The notes below the pieces were generated by a model. The model was not told the DNA's origin. It ran no database searches and saw only the letters and a list, made by a program, of their open reading frames with translations. 64,000 bases of DNA from Aquamicrobium defluvii (GTDB lineage: Bacteria; Pseudomonadota; Alphaproteobacteria; Rhizobiales; Rhizobiaceae), in the NCBI RefSeq assembly GCF_004363725.1, contig NZ_SNZF01000014.1:44116-108115 (forward strand). The letters are read 5' to 3'. The position numbers and the translations under genes are program-made. This document shows, piece after piece, positions 1 through 9,062 of the stretch (the stretch's first letter is position 1; each line of letters opens with the position of its first letter).

Positions 1-1
1 C

Positions 2-838
2 TATCCGCGTCTGACAGATCTCGGCCAGCGTCACCCCGTTACGCGCGGGCTCGAAGGCTCGCAAGCCGAGCCGCCGCGATGGGGCCGCTGGTTCCGCACC
101 GTACGCATCGAAAACCCGCAGGGCGAGGTGGTCATGAAGGGCGCCGACGAGCAGCCCCTTCTCCTGCTCGACCGCAAGGGCGAGGGCCGCGTCGGCATGC
201 TGCTTTCCGATCAGGGCTGGCTTTGGGCGCGCGGCTATGAAGGCGGCGGTCCGCATGTGCAGCTTTATCGCCGCCTCGCCCACTGGCTGATGAAGGAGCC
301 GGAGCTTGAGGAGGAACGGCTGACCGCCGACGGGCGCGGCATGGTGCTCGACATACGCCGCCAGACCATGAGCGACGATCCGGGGCCCGCGGAAGTCACG
401 ATGCCCTCCGGCAAGACCGTGGAGGTGCGGCTTGCAAAATCCGGGTCCGGCATCTTCACTGGCTCTCTGGAAACGGACGAGATCGGGCTCTATCAGGTCG
501 CCAATGGCGACTTGTCCACGCTCGCCCATGTCGGGCCGGTGAACGCGCCGGAATTCACCGATGTGGTCTCGACAGCCGACAGGCTCAAGCCCGTCGCCGA
601 GGCAGTCGGCGGCAGCGTGCGCCGGCTGTCCGGTTCAGATCCGGGCGGGATCAACCTGCCGTCGGTCGTGCCGGTGCGCCCGTCGGGCGAAGCGGCAGGC
701 GGTGACTGGATAGGTCTGCGCAACACGCAGGACAGCGTTCTGAAGTCTGTCAGCAGCGTGCCCCTGTTCGGCGGTTTCCTGGGCCTGGGACTGCTGTTGC
801 TGGCGCTCGGCGCCATGTGGTATCGCGAGGGGCGCTAA
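2..838 (+). CDS. C-terminal part of a large membrane protein (amidotransferase-like fold), 5' truncated
   Basis: The frame is open from base 2 and no start is visible, so the gene begins before the window. It ends in a hydrophobic segment (VPLFGGFLGLGLLLLALGA) followed by a short basic tail, which puts the C-terminus in the membrane. The stretch LLLLDRKGEGRVGMLLSDQG followed by a tryptophan-rich segment resembles the end of the class-I-glutamine-amidotransferase-like domain in large rhizobial membrane proteins that sit with moxR/DUF58/DUF4159 genes. The family assignment is inference from this fragment. A dispersed repeat begins right at the stop codon. Confidence 0.6.
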   Translation, partial: YPRLTDLGQRHPVTRGLEGSQAEPPRWGRWFRTVRIENPQGEVVMKGADEQPLLLLDRKGEGRVGMLLSDQGWLWARGYEGGGPHVQLYRRLAHWLMKEPELEEERLTADGRGMVLDIRRQTMSDDPGPAEVTMPSGKTVEVRLAKSGSGIFTGSLETDEIGLYQVANGDLSTLAHVGPVNAPEFTDVVSTADRLKPVAEAVGGSVRRLSGSDPGGINLPSVVPVRPSGEAAGGDWIGLRNTQDSVLKSVSSVPLFGGFLGLGLLLLALGAMWYREGR

Positions 839-940
839 AGCATATCGCCTGAAAGTGGGAACCGGTTTCGGGATAACGACATGCGTAAAAACAGGGGCTT
901 AAAGCGTAAGGAGCGAATCTGAAGGATCGCGACGCGCTTC
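837..940 (+). repeat. Dispersed rhizobial intergenic repeat, copy 1
   Basis: The intergenic DNA carries the motif GTGGGAACCGGTTTCGGG followed by a TAAAGCG-rich part and GGATCGCGACGCGCTT. This is the type of intergenic repeat scattered through Rhizobiales genomes. A diverged copy of the same length lies in opposite orientation at 31714-31818, colinear with no indels over about 96 bp. It starts at the stop codon of the upstream gene. It may form a hairpin around GGGAACCGGTTTC and act in 3' end formation; that role is inference. Confidence 0.7.
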
Positions 941-965
941 AGGAAACCGCACCGGCTGCAAGAGA

Positions 966-2147
966 TTATCGTCGCAGAACCGCACTCAGCACATCCTGTA
1001 TGCCGATGGAGCCCACGAAACGCGACTGCTCGTCGAACAGGGCGACGGGGGCAGTCTGCGAGCGCTGCATGGCAAGCATCACGGTCTTCAGTGAGGTGCC
1101 GGGTGTCGCCCAGAACACCTGGGAGCCGTTCTCCGGCAGTCTTTCCACATCGCTGCACGACACCCAGTCCGCCGGCCGGCCGCTGCGTTCGGCCGCTATG
1201 ACCAGATCCTGCGCATCCAGCCTGAAACGGGTGGTCGCGCGGCGGTCGAGCCATACCCAGCCATCACCATCGTGCGCAAGCTCGTGCTTCATGCGCATCA
1301 CGTTCCACGCGGTCAGCACCGACAGCGGATTCACATTGGCGATGAAGTCTCGCACATAATCGTTGGCCGGCTGGAGCACGATATCCTCCGGCGTGCCGGT
1401 CTGAACGATGCGCCCGCCCTCCATGATGGTGATGGTGGTGCCGATCTTCAGCGCCTCCTCCAGATCGTGGGACACGAAGATGATCGTCTTCTTCAGTTTG
1501 GCCTGAAGCTGAAGAAGCTCGTCCTGCAACTTGGTGCGGATCAGCGGATCGAGTGCCGAAAACGGTTCGTCCATGAGCAGGATCGGCGCCTCGGTGGCGA
1601 AGGCGCGCGCCAGCCCCACCCGCTGCTGCATTCCGCCGGAAAGTTCATGCGCATATTTCTTCGACCACTGGTCGAGACCGACCAGCCTGAGCTGGTTGGC
1701 GACGCGTTCGCGCCGTTCCGCGTCCGGCACGCCGGCAAGTTCCAGACCGAAGCCGATATTTTCCTCCACCGTGCGCCAGGGCAGCAGTCCGAACTGCTGG
1801 AACACCATCGCCACCTGCTTCTGGCGCAGGCTTCTCAGTGTCGCGTCATCGCACGTCACGACATCGACCATACGGTCGCCGTCATGGACCATCACGCTGC
1901 CGCGGCTGACCACATTGAGCCGGTTGACCGCGCGCAGCAGAGTGGATTTGCCGGAGCCCGAAAGCCCCATGAGAACGGATATGTCCCCTTCCTGCACCGT
2001 GAGGCTTGCACCGGCGCAACCCAGCACGGCGCCGGTCCTTGCAAGAACCTCGTCGCGCGACGCGCCCCGGTCGATCATTTCGAGGGCGCGCGCCCTGTCC
2101 TTGCCGAAGACGATGTCGACATTGCGGAACTCGACGGCGACAGTCAT
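966..2147 (-). CDS. choV: Choline/glycine-betaine ABC transporter ATP-binding protein
   Basis: This 393-residue ATPase energises import of choline or related quaternary amines. The Walker A motif GLSGSGKST is at residues 61-69, followed by the signature LSGGMQQR and the Walker B LLMDEPFSALD. An N-terminal extension before the P-loop (FGKDRARALEMIDRG) and a C-terminal CBS-like tail (VALFDEQSRFVGSIGIQDVL) are typical of ProV/ChoV proteins. Its ATG overlaps the permease stop as ATGA (2144-2147), so the two are translationally coupled. It is the last gene of a choXWV operon like that of Sinorhizobium; the choline preference is inferred from the binding protein. Confidence 0.88.
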   Translation of the reverse strand: MTVAVEFRNVDIVFGKDRARALEMIDRGASRDEVLARTGAVLGCAGASLTVQEGDISVLMGLSGSGKSTLLRAVNRLNVVSRGSVMVHDGDRMVDVVTCDDATLRSLRQKQVAMVFQQFGLLPWRTVEENIGFGLELAGVPDAERRERVANQLRLVGLDQWSKKYAHELSGGMQQRVGLARAFATEAPILLMDEPFSALDPLIRTKLQDELLQLQAKLKKTIIFVSHDLEEALKIGTTITIMEGGRIVQTGTPEDIVLQPANDYVRDFIANVNPLSVLTAWNVMRMKHELAHDGDGWVWLDRRATTRFRLDAQDLVIAAERSGRPADWVSCSDVERLPENGSQVFWATPGTSLKTVMLAMQRSQTAPVALFDEQSRFVGSIGIQDVLSAVLRR

Positions 2148-2998
2148 CGGCTGGCTCCCGTGCGGACCCGGCTCATGCGGTCGAGAATGATGGCGATGAT
2201 GACGATGGCAAGACCCGCTTCAAGCCCCAGCGGGATGTTGACCGAATTCAGCGCCCGCACGACCGGCTTGCCGAGGCCGTTGGCGCCGATCAGCGCCGCG
2301 ATCACCACCATCGACAGCGAAAGCATGATGCATTGGGTGAGGCCGGCCATGATGGTGGGCATGGCAGCCGGCAGCTCCACCTTCCACAGAAGCTGACGCT
2401 TCGTGGCCCCGAAGGCTTCGCCGGCCTCCAGCATCGGCTTCGGCACCGAGGTAATGCCGAGATAGGTAAGGCGGATGGGGGCCGGAGACGCGAAGATGAC
2501 GGTGACGATCAGGCCCGGCGCAATGCCGAGGCCGAACAGGATGAGCACCGGAATCAGATAGACGAAGGTCGGCATGGTCTGCATCAGGTCGAGGACCGGC
2601 TGGAGAATGCGATAGCCCCGCTCGTTATGCGCCGCCCAGATGCCGATCGGCACGCCGATCGCCATGGAGGCGGCAGTGGCGCCGACCACCAGCACCAGCG
2701 TCTCCACCGTGTCCTTCCACAGGCCCTGATTGATGATGAAGGCAAGCCCGATCGCCACAGCGACAGCCAGCTTCCACGAGCGCTGCAACCACCATGCGAG
2801 AGCAGCAATGAGCAGCACCACGACCACCGGCGGCAGCCACAGGAGCAGGTCGATCAGGCTCTGGAGAACCCAGGTGACCCCGTCGGCGATCGCATCGAAG
2901 AACCACTCGAAATTGGTGGTGAGGAAGGTGAAGAACGACCTCCCCCATTGCCCGACCGGGATCTTGAAACTGGCGATCAACGCCGAGACCGGATCCAT
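2144..2998 (-). CDS. choW: Choline/glycine-betaine ABC transporter permease
   Basis: A 284-residue inner-membrane permease with several hydrophobic segments and a transport core containing GEAFGATKRQLLWKVELPAA, the EAA-type loop that contacts the ATPase. The N-terminus (MDPVSALIASFKIPVG) matches ProW/ChoW proteins, which begin with a short amphipathic segment. The gene lies 93 bp downstream of the binding-protein gene and overlaps choV by 4 bases, so one transcript is expected. Under the ProW/ChoW model the permease forms a homodimer with two ATPases. Confidence 0.87.
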   Translation of the reverse strand: MDPVSALIASFKIPVGQWGRSFFTFLTTNFEWFFDAIADGVTWVLQSLIDLLLWLPPVVVVLLIAALAWWLQRSWKLAVAVAIGLAFIINQGLWKDTVETLVLVVGATAASMAIGVPIGIWAAHNERGYRILQPVLDLMQTMPTFVYLIPVLILFGLGIAPGLIVTVIFASPAPIRLTYLGITSVPKPMLEAGEAFGATKRQLLWKVELPAAMPTIMAGLTQCIMLSLSMVVIAALIGANGLGKPVVRALNSVNIPLGLEAGLAIVIIAIILDRMSRVRTGASR

Positions 2999-3091
2999 AT
3001 CGTCCCCCTCGTTGTGGTCCTTGTCAGGATGACGGCGGCCGACCTGTCAGGGTCGACCGCCGCGCCCATCACCGGGTGGCTGGCCGAGCCG

Positions 3092-4036
3092 TCAAAGGCC
3101 CAGTGCCGACTTCACCGCTGCCGACGCATCGCCGCCGTCGAAAGTCGTCACGCCTTGCAGCCAGGGCGTGATGGCATCGGGATTGGCCTTAAGCCAGGCA
3201 GTCGCAGCAGCCTTGGGGTCCGCGCCGTCATTGAGGATCGCGCCCATGATCTCGTTCTCCATCTGAAGGGAGAAGACGAGGTTTTTCAGGAACGCCCCCA
3301 TGTTCGGGCATTCGGCTGTGTAGCCGGCGCGCACATTGGTGAGCACGGTGGCGCCGCCATAATTCGGGCCGAACACATCGTCACCGCCGTCAAGATACTT
3401 CATGTCGATGTTGGCGTTCATCGGGTGCGGCTCCCAGCCGAGGAACACAATGTCCTGCTTCGCGCCAACCGCTTTCTGCACCGCTGCCAGCATGCCGGCT
3501 TCGGAGCTTTCCACCAGCTCGAAACCGGCGGTATCGAACTTGTTCTCGGAAATCATGTCCAGCACGACGCGGTTACCGTCGTTGCCGGCCTCGATGCCGT
3601 AGATCTTGTTTCCGAGCTTGTCCTTGAACTTGGCGATGTCCTGAAAGCTCTTGAGGCCGGCATCATAGGTGTAGCTGGGCACCGCCAGCGTGTACTTCGC
3701 CCCTTCCAGATTGGTCACCACCGTCTCGACGGTGCCTTTCTCCTGATAGGGCTTGATGTCGGCTTCCATGGTCGGCATCCAGTTGCCGAGGAAGACGTCG
3801 ATATCCTTGCTGGCGAGCGAAGCGTATGTAACGGGCACCGACAGCACCTGGGTGTCGGGCTGGTAGCCGAGCGCTTCGAGGATGACCGAGGCGGTGGCGG
3901 TGGTGGCGGTGATATCCGTCCAGCCGACGTCGGCGAAGCGGACGGCCTTGCAACTGCCGGGTTCTGCCGCGAATGCGGCGCCGCCTGCCGCCACCGACAA
4001 GGCAAGCGAAAGCACGATCGATTTCAAGCTGGGCAT
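3092..4036 (-). CDS. choX: Periplasmic choline-binding protein of the ABC importer
   Basis: A 314-residue substrate-binding protein with a clear signal peptide (hydrophobic core LSLALSVAAGGAAFA, cleavage expected before AEPGS). The mature part (VRFADVGWTDITATTATASV, later LGNWMPTM and VFLGWEPHPMN) has the tryptophan- and aromatic-rich pocket elements of the ChoX/ProX family, which bind quaternary ammonium through aromatic residues. It is the first gene of choXWV. Choline as ligand is inferred from similarity to Sinorhizobium ChoX; glycine betaine or another betaine cannot be excluded. Confidence 0.87.
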   Translation of the reverse strand: MPSLKSIVLSLALSVAAGGAAFAAEPGSCKAVRFADVGWTDITATTATASVILEALGYQPDTQVLSVPVTYASLASKDIDVFLGNWMPTMEADIKPYQEKGTVETVVTNLEGAKYTLAVPSYTYDAGLKSFQDIAKFKDKLGNKIYGIEAGNDGNRVVLDMISENKFDTAGFELVESSEAGMLAAVQKAVGAKQDIVFLGWEPHPMNANIDMKYLDGGDDVFGPNYGGATVLTNVRAGYTAECPNMGAFLKNLVFSLQMENEIMGAILNDGADPKAAATAWLKANPDAITPWLQGVTTFDGGDASAAVKSALGL

Positions 4037-4380
4037 TCTCTTCTCCCATTCTGGCTCGTGAGCGGTGCCGGACGGCCCGCGGGGGGTTATGATTTATTCA
4101 AGCCAAACATTATTCTCATTTCCTTTCAACCGGTAACACATTGCCGTTAACGCCGCCCGCTGGCCGACTCACGACATCCGCCCGAAGCCGGGCCGGAAAA
4201 ATTCTTGCGCCGTATGGCACGGGCACATTTCGCACAACCGACAATAAATCGGTGGAAACGTGCACAATCGCCGATTTTATCCTATATAGAGGCAATCCGC
4301 CGGGATGTTTCGCTGCATCTTTTCAGCCGAACCGATTCAAATCCCATCGTTTTCAACATTTACAGAAAGAAGGAAGTTCA
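4037..4380. other. choX-rpsU divergent intergenic region
   Basis: This 344-base stretch separates the divergent choX and rpsU genes and must hold both promoters. An open frame runs through its right half into rpsU from 4141, but its first 80 codons do not look like a protein. An AT-rich block near 4275-4292 (GATTTTATCCTATATAG) is a plausible -10 region for rpsU. No convincing choline-responsive operator was recognised. Confidence 0.4.
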
Positions 4381-4662
4381 TTGCAGGTACTCGTTCGTGA
4401 CAACAACGTCGATCAGGCCCTCCGGGTCCTCAAGAAGAAATTGCAGCGCGAAGGCGTTTTCCGTGAAATGAAGGCGCGCCGCGCCTATGAGAAACCATCC
4501 GAGCGCCGCGGCCGTGAAAAGGCTGAAGCCGTCCGCCGCACCCGAAAGGCCGCTCGCAAGCTTGCCATTCGCGAAGGTCTGATTGCCGGCCCGGTGAGAA
4601 AGCCGCGCCCGCAGACGCGCCCGGCGCGGCCGGAGACCTCCGCCCCCGCTTCCGCATCCTGA
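4381..4662 (+). CDS. rpsU: 30S ribosomal protein S21, TTG start
   Basis: A 93-residue S21 protein of the small ribosomal subunit. The family core begins at the first residues ([20 protein letters not shown]) and is followed by [16 protein letters not shown]. The C-terminus is long, basic and proline-rich, as in other Rhizobiales S21 proteins. No in-frame ATG or GTG lies at the family start; TTG at 4381 is preceded by AAGGAAG at good spacing, so TTG is chosen. The longer upstream reading (from 4141) would add about 80 residues foreign to the family. A hairpin terminator follows at 4682. Confidence 0.9.
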   Translation: MQVLVRDNNVDQALRVLKKKLQREGVFREMKARRAYEKPSERRGREKAEAVRRTRKAARKLAIREGLIAGPVRKPRPQTRPARPETSAPASAS

Positions 4663-4681
4663 GCGCAACCCGTTCACTCCC

Positions 4682-4715
4682 CGCCCGCCTCGCACAAACC
4701 GCAGGCGGGCGTTTT
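4682..4715 (+). terminator. rpsU intrinsic terminator
   Basis: A 9-bp perfect stem (CGCCCGCCT pairing with AGGCGGGCG) and a 12-base loop are followed by TTTT. It separates rpsU from the five-gene operon that begins at 4859. Confidence 0.8.
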
Positions 4716-4858
4716 CGTTTCTACGGGGCCGGACACGCATGACCGGATCTCCGATTTTTCGTGGAAGCGGCCGTCTTGCGCCTTTCCATGCGCAAGGCCC
4801 CTGCCTATATTCGCCGCTCGCAAAACTGCGAATTTCATCCTGAACGCTGGAGGGCCGA

Positions 4859-5947
4859 ATGGCGACGCTGCAGAATTTCGACGCCGAGATTGCGAAAACG
4901 AAGCAGGCCGTCGAGGACATGCGCTCGCGCATCGAGCAGTCCGGTTCCGTGCTCGAAACGCTGGCCCAGGCCGACAAGACCATCGGCGATGCCAGTTTCG
5001 ACATCGAGAACGCCCGAATCCAGGACGTGCTCAACCAGCAGAAGGTGATGGAAGCCAATATCGCCGACCTCATCATCGGGCTGGAGGACGCCACCAACGT
5101 CTTCGGCACCGAGTTCGAGAGCATGAAGAACTATTCGGGCTGGGAAAAATTCATCGGCATTTTCTCGCGCCAGCGCCAGCAGCGCATGCGCTCCGAGCGC
5201 GTGCGCAACATGTCGCTCGCCGGCAACCTTCAGGAGCTGCTGACAAAGTCCGACACCATCGTCGGCATCCTGAAGGCGCAGAGGGAAGTGCTCGACCAGC
5301 GCTACAAGACCTCGGAGGCCAGCCTTTCCACGGTGATCGAGCGCCGCAAGGCGACCATCGAGAACCTCACCGCCACGCAAAAGCGCATCGAGGAACTGAA
5401 CCCGCTGCTGCTCGACATCGAGAACCGCATCGCCGCCTCCACCAACCAGACCGAGCGCACCGAACTTGAAGGCGAACGCTCGAAGCTGGCGACCGAATAC
5501 AATGAACGGCAGGCGAAGGAACAGGAACTGCTGGCCGAGAGCCAGACGCTGGAGCGCTACACATCCATGTTCCAGACCTTCGTCGATTCGCTCAACAACC
5601 AGATCGCGGCGCAGGCGACCCTGATCAACAAGCTGACCATCGATACCGAGCAGCGCATCGTGCTCTACAAGGCGCTGGAGGATTCGCTGAAGACAGCCGC
5701 CCAGCAGGACGTCGCCCACAAAATCAACACGCTGGGCTCCCGTGTCGACACTACGGCGGAGGAAACCATGGCCGGCATCGGCGCGGCGGCGCAGAAGCAC
5801 ATCGGCGACCTGCTCGAACTGCACGAGAAGAACATGGTGGCGACCGCCGACATCCAGCGCCGCAAGAAGCTGGCCGACGACGCCTTCGCCCGCCGCTTCG
5901 ACGACGTGCTGCGCAAGCACAATGCCGCGGACTATGTGAAGGCATAG
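4859..5947 (+). CDS. Coiled-coil protein, first gene of an unknown AAA-ATPase operon
   Basis: A 362-residue protein with no signal peptide and no membrane span. It is dominated by heptad-rich helices (for example VIERRKATIENLTATQKRIEE and NERQAKEQELLAESQTLERY), so long coiled coils are expected over roughly residues 100-260. A central segment, KNYSGWEKFIGIFSRQRQQR, breaks the pattern. The start has a good GGAGG ribosome site. The next gene follows after 31 bases. I do not recognise a named domain; a loose resemblance to TelA-like helical proteins is too weak to use. The cytoplasmic location and scaffold role are inference. Confidence 0.75.
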   Translation: MATLQNFDAEIAKTKQAVEDMRSRIEQSGSVLETLAQADKTIGDASFDIENARIQDVLNQQKVMEANIADLIIGLEDATNVFGTEFESMKNYSGWEKFIGIFSRQRQQRMRSERVRNMSLAGNLQELLTKSDTIVGILKAQREVLDQRYKTSEASLSTVIERRKATIENLTATQKRIEELNPLLLDIENRIAASTNQTERTELEGERSKLATEYNERQAKEQELLAESQTLERYTSMFQTFVDSLNNQIAAQATLINKLTIDTEQRIVLYKALEDSLKTAAQQDVAHKINTLGSRVDTTAEETMAGIGAAAQKHIGDLLELHEKNMVATADIQRRKKLADDAFARRFDDVLRKHNAADYVKA

Positions 5948-5978
5948 GGCGGGATAAAGGCATAGGACAGGGCCTTAC

Positions 5979-7124
5979 ATGAACGCCGAGACCGACGCCG
6001 CCGCACGCTATTTCTCCTCCATCGCGGCGGCGCTGAGCGGGCTGGAGGTGTTCCTGCGCGATGATCGCTCGCCGCTCTACCGGCACGACATCGTCGCTTC
6101 CGTCGTGGCCGAATACATCGCCCGGCTGGAGAAATCCTTTTCCTGCTGGCGCAACCGGCTGGGCTTTCAGGCAAGCTTCCGCATCTCTCGCGCCGAAAGC
6201 GGCTTTCCCGTATTCCAGAACGTTCTGGAACTGGAGAACGACCGCAAGCAGGCGGAAGCGCGCCTTGCGACCATCCCGCAGGCCAACGAACTGCGGCAGG
6301 AGATGGCCGATTTCATCCTGCGCAACAAGGAGTTTCCGGAGGCGTTGCAGCGCTCCATGGCCGAGCGCCTCTATCTGGAGGACGTGGAAAGCAAGGAGAC
6401 CTTCGGGCCCTTCACGCTCGCCCAGACGGTCAAGGTCTCGGTCAACCCGAAATCCGGCCTGCCCTATTATCTCGTTCACTGGGCAAGCTTCGATGGAACG
6501 GCGAACCTGCCGCTGGTCTATATGGCGACGGTGGAAGATTCTTCCGAGTCGATGGTTCGCCAGCTTGTCGACAAGGACCGCAAGCTGAACGGCAAGGTTG
6601 AAATCCCCCTGCCCGTCGACGGGTTGCTCAACCCCGAGCTGGCGCATCGGTTCGACGATTTCACCGAACGCAACTCGGCCTATTCTCTGTCGCCGATCAC
6701 CATCGCCAGCAATCTCGACAAGGACTTCGAGACGCTGCACCCCAAGCAGTTGCGCCGCGTTGTGCTGGGTCCGTTCTATTCGGCCGGCATCACCGAAAAC
6801 AATTCCATCGTCAACGAGGTGCTGGGGCGGGTGCGCATGCCCGACAATGCCTGGCTGCTTACCTGGACGGTGCAGGAAGTGTTTTCCAAGGGCGAGAAGC
6901 CGGGCCGCCGCGGGCTGTTCTCGTCCTCCAAGACGACGCAGGAATTCCACATCGAAACCGATGACCTCGAAGCCACGCGGCAGGGCGTGTCGGCCTATGA
7001 AAACCATGCACTGGTGCCGCACGAAGCGTATCAGGCGCTTTACGCGGCCGGCGAGACGCAAAAGATTTTCGCGGGCTACAAGGTCCATATCCTGTCCAAC
7101 GGGCAGGTGATTTCGGATGTCTGA
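5979..7124 (+). CDS. Unknown 381-aa protein of the AAA-ATPase operon
   Basis: A soluble protein of 381 residues without signal peptide or membrane segment. The first 130 residues are helical and charged; the middle and C-terminal parts look mixed alpha/beta (FGPFTLAQTVKVSVNPKSGL, LVYMATVEDSS, AYLWLLTWTVQEV-type segments). I cannot name a family; I have a faint memory of a DUF6384-type label for such operons and treat it as unconfirmed. The gene sits between the coiled-coil gene (31-base gap) and the ATPase gene (21-base gap), so co-expression is very likely. A physical link to the ATPase is inference. Confidence 0.72.
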   Translation: MNAETDAAARYFSSIAAALSGLEVFLRDDRSPLYRHDIVASVVAEYIARLEKSFSCWRNRLGFQASFRISRAESGFPVFQNVLELENDRKQAEARLATIPQANELRQEMADFILRNKEFPEALQRSMAERLYLEDVESKETFGPFTLAQTVKVSVNPKSGLPYYLVHWASFDGTANLPLVYMATVEDSSESMVRQLVDKDRKLNGKVEIPLPVDGLLNPELAHRFDDFTERNSAYSLSPITIASNLDKDFETLHPKQLRRVVLGPFYSAGITENNSIVNEVLGRVRMPDNAWLLTWTVQEVFSKGEKPGRRGLFSSSKTTQEFHIETDDLEATRQGVSAYENHALVPHEAYQALYAAGETQKIFAGYKVHILSNGQVISDV

Positions 7125-7145
7125 GACCAGCCAAGCGGAGGCTCC

Positions 7146-9059
7146 ATGGACGCCGGCCTGACCACCATTCCCGAAGCCACCATCGGCAAGCATCGCGCCA
7201 CGGCGCAAAGCTTCATCACCCGCGTGGTGGTGCTGGAAGACCCTGCGCGCGAAGCCGGCACGGCGCTGGCCGGCACCAACCGCCGCTTCGTCTCCACCGT
7301 CTCCACCGGCCCGGTGCGCCGCACGCGTGAGGTGGAGCTGGCAAAGACCGTCGGCGCGGTTCATCCAGAAGACCAGTTGCTGTCCATTCCCCAGCACACC
7401 CTGCTTTATCGCGCGCGGCGCGGCATTGCGGTAGCGCTGGCCATCGCCGAAGTGTTCGCGCAGGGCACCGACCTCGAGGCCCTGCAAGCGCAGAATGCCC
7501 GCTCGCCCTTGCAGGGCGACGATGCCGCGCGTTTCAGGAAACTTCTGTCATCGTCCGCCTATATCGCGGCTTTCAGCTTCGCCGCCTATCTCTACCAGCT
7601 CATCGACAGCGACGGCGAAGCTCCCAACGACATCGCCGAACCCGACTTCCTGTTCGACACGCCGCAGGATGCGGTGAAATCGATCGTGGCCGGGCTCGAC
7701 CGGGCGCTCGCCGGCGCGAAGGACGACGCCGACCTGATGGCCCGCGCCCGCTCCTTCGCCCGTGTCGCCATCGACGGCCTGTTGCAGCGCAAGACCCGCC
7801 TCGACGGCGCGCTCGGACCATTCGAGAGCAGCCACATCCGCATCGATGCCGACGATTTCACCCTCGACGGCTTCGACGTTGCGCCCGGCAAGCGCGCCAA
7901 GCCGCTGGTCATGACCTTCAGGAAGCCGGAGGAAGTGGTCGGCAACCACATCGCCAAATACCAGTCGGTCAAGCTCGCCAAGATGCTGATGGCCTACGAC
8001 TTCGACCGCGAACTCAACCCGTTCGTGGAACTGGGCGGCTTCCTGTTCACCTTCATCGGCGACGGCGCGCCCGGCACCGGCAAGACGACCCTGATCCAGA
8101 TGATCGCCGGCCTCGTCAACGACTATTGCCAGATCGCCGGCTACCCTTTCGTCTACGAGAATTTCGGCGTCGACCAGATTTCGTCCTATCAGGGCAAGTC
8201 CGGCCAGAATTGCCGCCAGTTCATCAACAACGTGCTCAATCCGCGCGCCATCGGCTTCGGTACCATCGACGACATCGATCAGGTGGCGGCGAAGCGCTCC
8301 GACGACCGTGCCTCGGCCGGCCAGCAGGAAATCACCGGCGTGCTGATGGACGCTTTCGCCGGCGCGGCGACCGTGGTGCGCGGCAATTGTTCCTTCGGCA
8401 TGTTCTCCAACTATCCCGAGAATGTCGACGATGCGCTGCGCCAGCGGGCCGGCGCGCGCTGGCTGGTGGACGGGCCGCAGACGCGCGCTGACTACATCGA
8501 CATCTTCGTGCTACTCGCTGGAAAGAATCACAAAATCCCGCTGGGCGAGCATGAGCTCTACGCCGCGCAGGAGATCCAGCGCGCGGTTGCGGAAGCCTAC
8601 GAGGGACATGCCAGGCCACAGGAAGACGGGCTCGTCCGGGTCTATGAGCGCTACCTGGAGGAGAATGGCGAGCCGAAAACGCTGGCCGATATCGGCGACT
8701 ACCTGCATCGCATCAAGGAGGCAGAACCCCGCTTCACCGGCCGCGCCATCAAGAACGTCACCGACGCGATCAAGATGCGCGCCATGGACATCGAACTGCC
8801 GGACGAGTGGTTCGAGAAGCCCGAAACCTTCATGCACAAGCCCTACGGCGACAAGAAGGCCATGATCGAGGAGTTGCGCGGGCCGTTCTCGCTCGACATG
8901 GTGATGCAGGAGATCAACCGCTACGCCGATTCCGAATTCCGCTACGCCGACAAGTCCGACGATGCGGCGGTGGAGAAGCTGTTGCGCGATGCCCGCCTGC
9001 GCGAGCGCGCCGCCCGCGAGATGGAAGAACTGAAGAAGAAGGGCCTGTGGAATGCGTGA
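7146..9059 (+). CDS. AAA-family ATPase, core of the unknown operon
   Basis: A 637-residue protein with one AAA module in its second half. Walker A is GDGAPGTGKTT at residues 305-315 and Walker B is IGFGTIDDID near 369-378. A sensor-1-like segment (MFSNYPENVDDALRQRAGAR) follows, with arginines that could serve as a finger. The first 300 residues form an N-terminal region with no domain I know, and the C-terminal helical part is charged (RERAAREMEELKKKG). Such ATPases usually remodel proteins or complexes, often as hexamers; the substrate is unknown. The stop is 3 bases before the next gene, which implies coupled translation. Confidence 0.85.
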   Translation: MDAGLTTIPEATIGKHRATAQSFITRVVVLEDPAREAGTALAGTNRRFVSTVSTGPVRRTREVELAKTVGAVHPEDQLLSIPQHTLLYRARRGIAVALAIAEVFAQGTDLEALQAQNARSPLQGDDAARFRKLLSSSAYIAAFSFAAYLYQLIDSDGEAPNDIAEPDFLFDTPQDAVKSIVAGLDRALAGAKDDADLMARARSFARVAIDGLLQRKTRLDGALGPFESSHIRIDADDFTLDGFDVAPGKRAKPLVMTFRKPEEVVGNHIAKYQSVKLAKMLMAYDFDRELNPFVELGGFLFTFIGDGAPGTGKTTLIQMIAGLVNDYCQIAGYPFVYENFGVDQISSYQGKSGQNCRQFINNVLNPRAIGFGTIDDIDQVAAKRSDDRASAGQQEITGVLMDAFAGAATVVRGNCSFGMFSNYPENVDDALRQRAGARWLVDGPQTRADYIDIFVLLAGKNHKIPLGEHELYAAQEIQRAVAEAYEGHARPQEDGLVRVYERYLEENGEPKTLADIGDYLHRIKEAEPRFTGRAIKNVTDAIKMRAMDIELPDEWFEKPETFMHKPYGDKKAMIEELRGPFSLDMVMQEINRYADSEFRYADKSDDAAVEKLLRDARLRERAAREMEELKKKGLWNA

Positions 9060-9062
9060 CAT

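Noticed and set aside
2006..4150. 714-residue plus-strand ORF antisense to choXWV
   Set aside because: Histidine/arginine-rich shadow of the three transporter genes, which have clear family motifs.
4859..5947. TelA-like tellurite resistance protein
   Set aside because: Only general helical similarity; no specific TelA motif could be placed.
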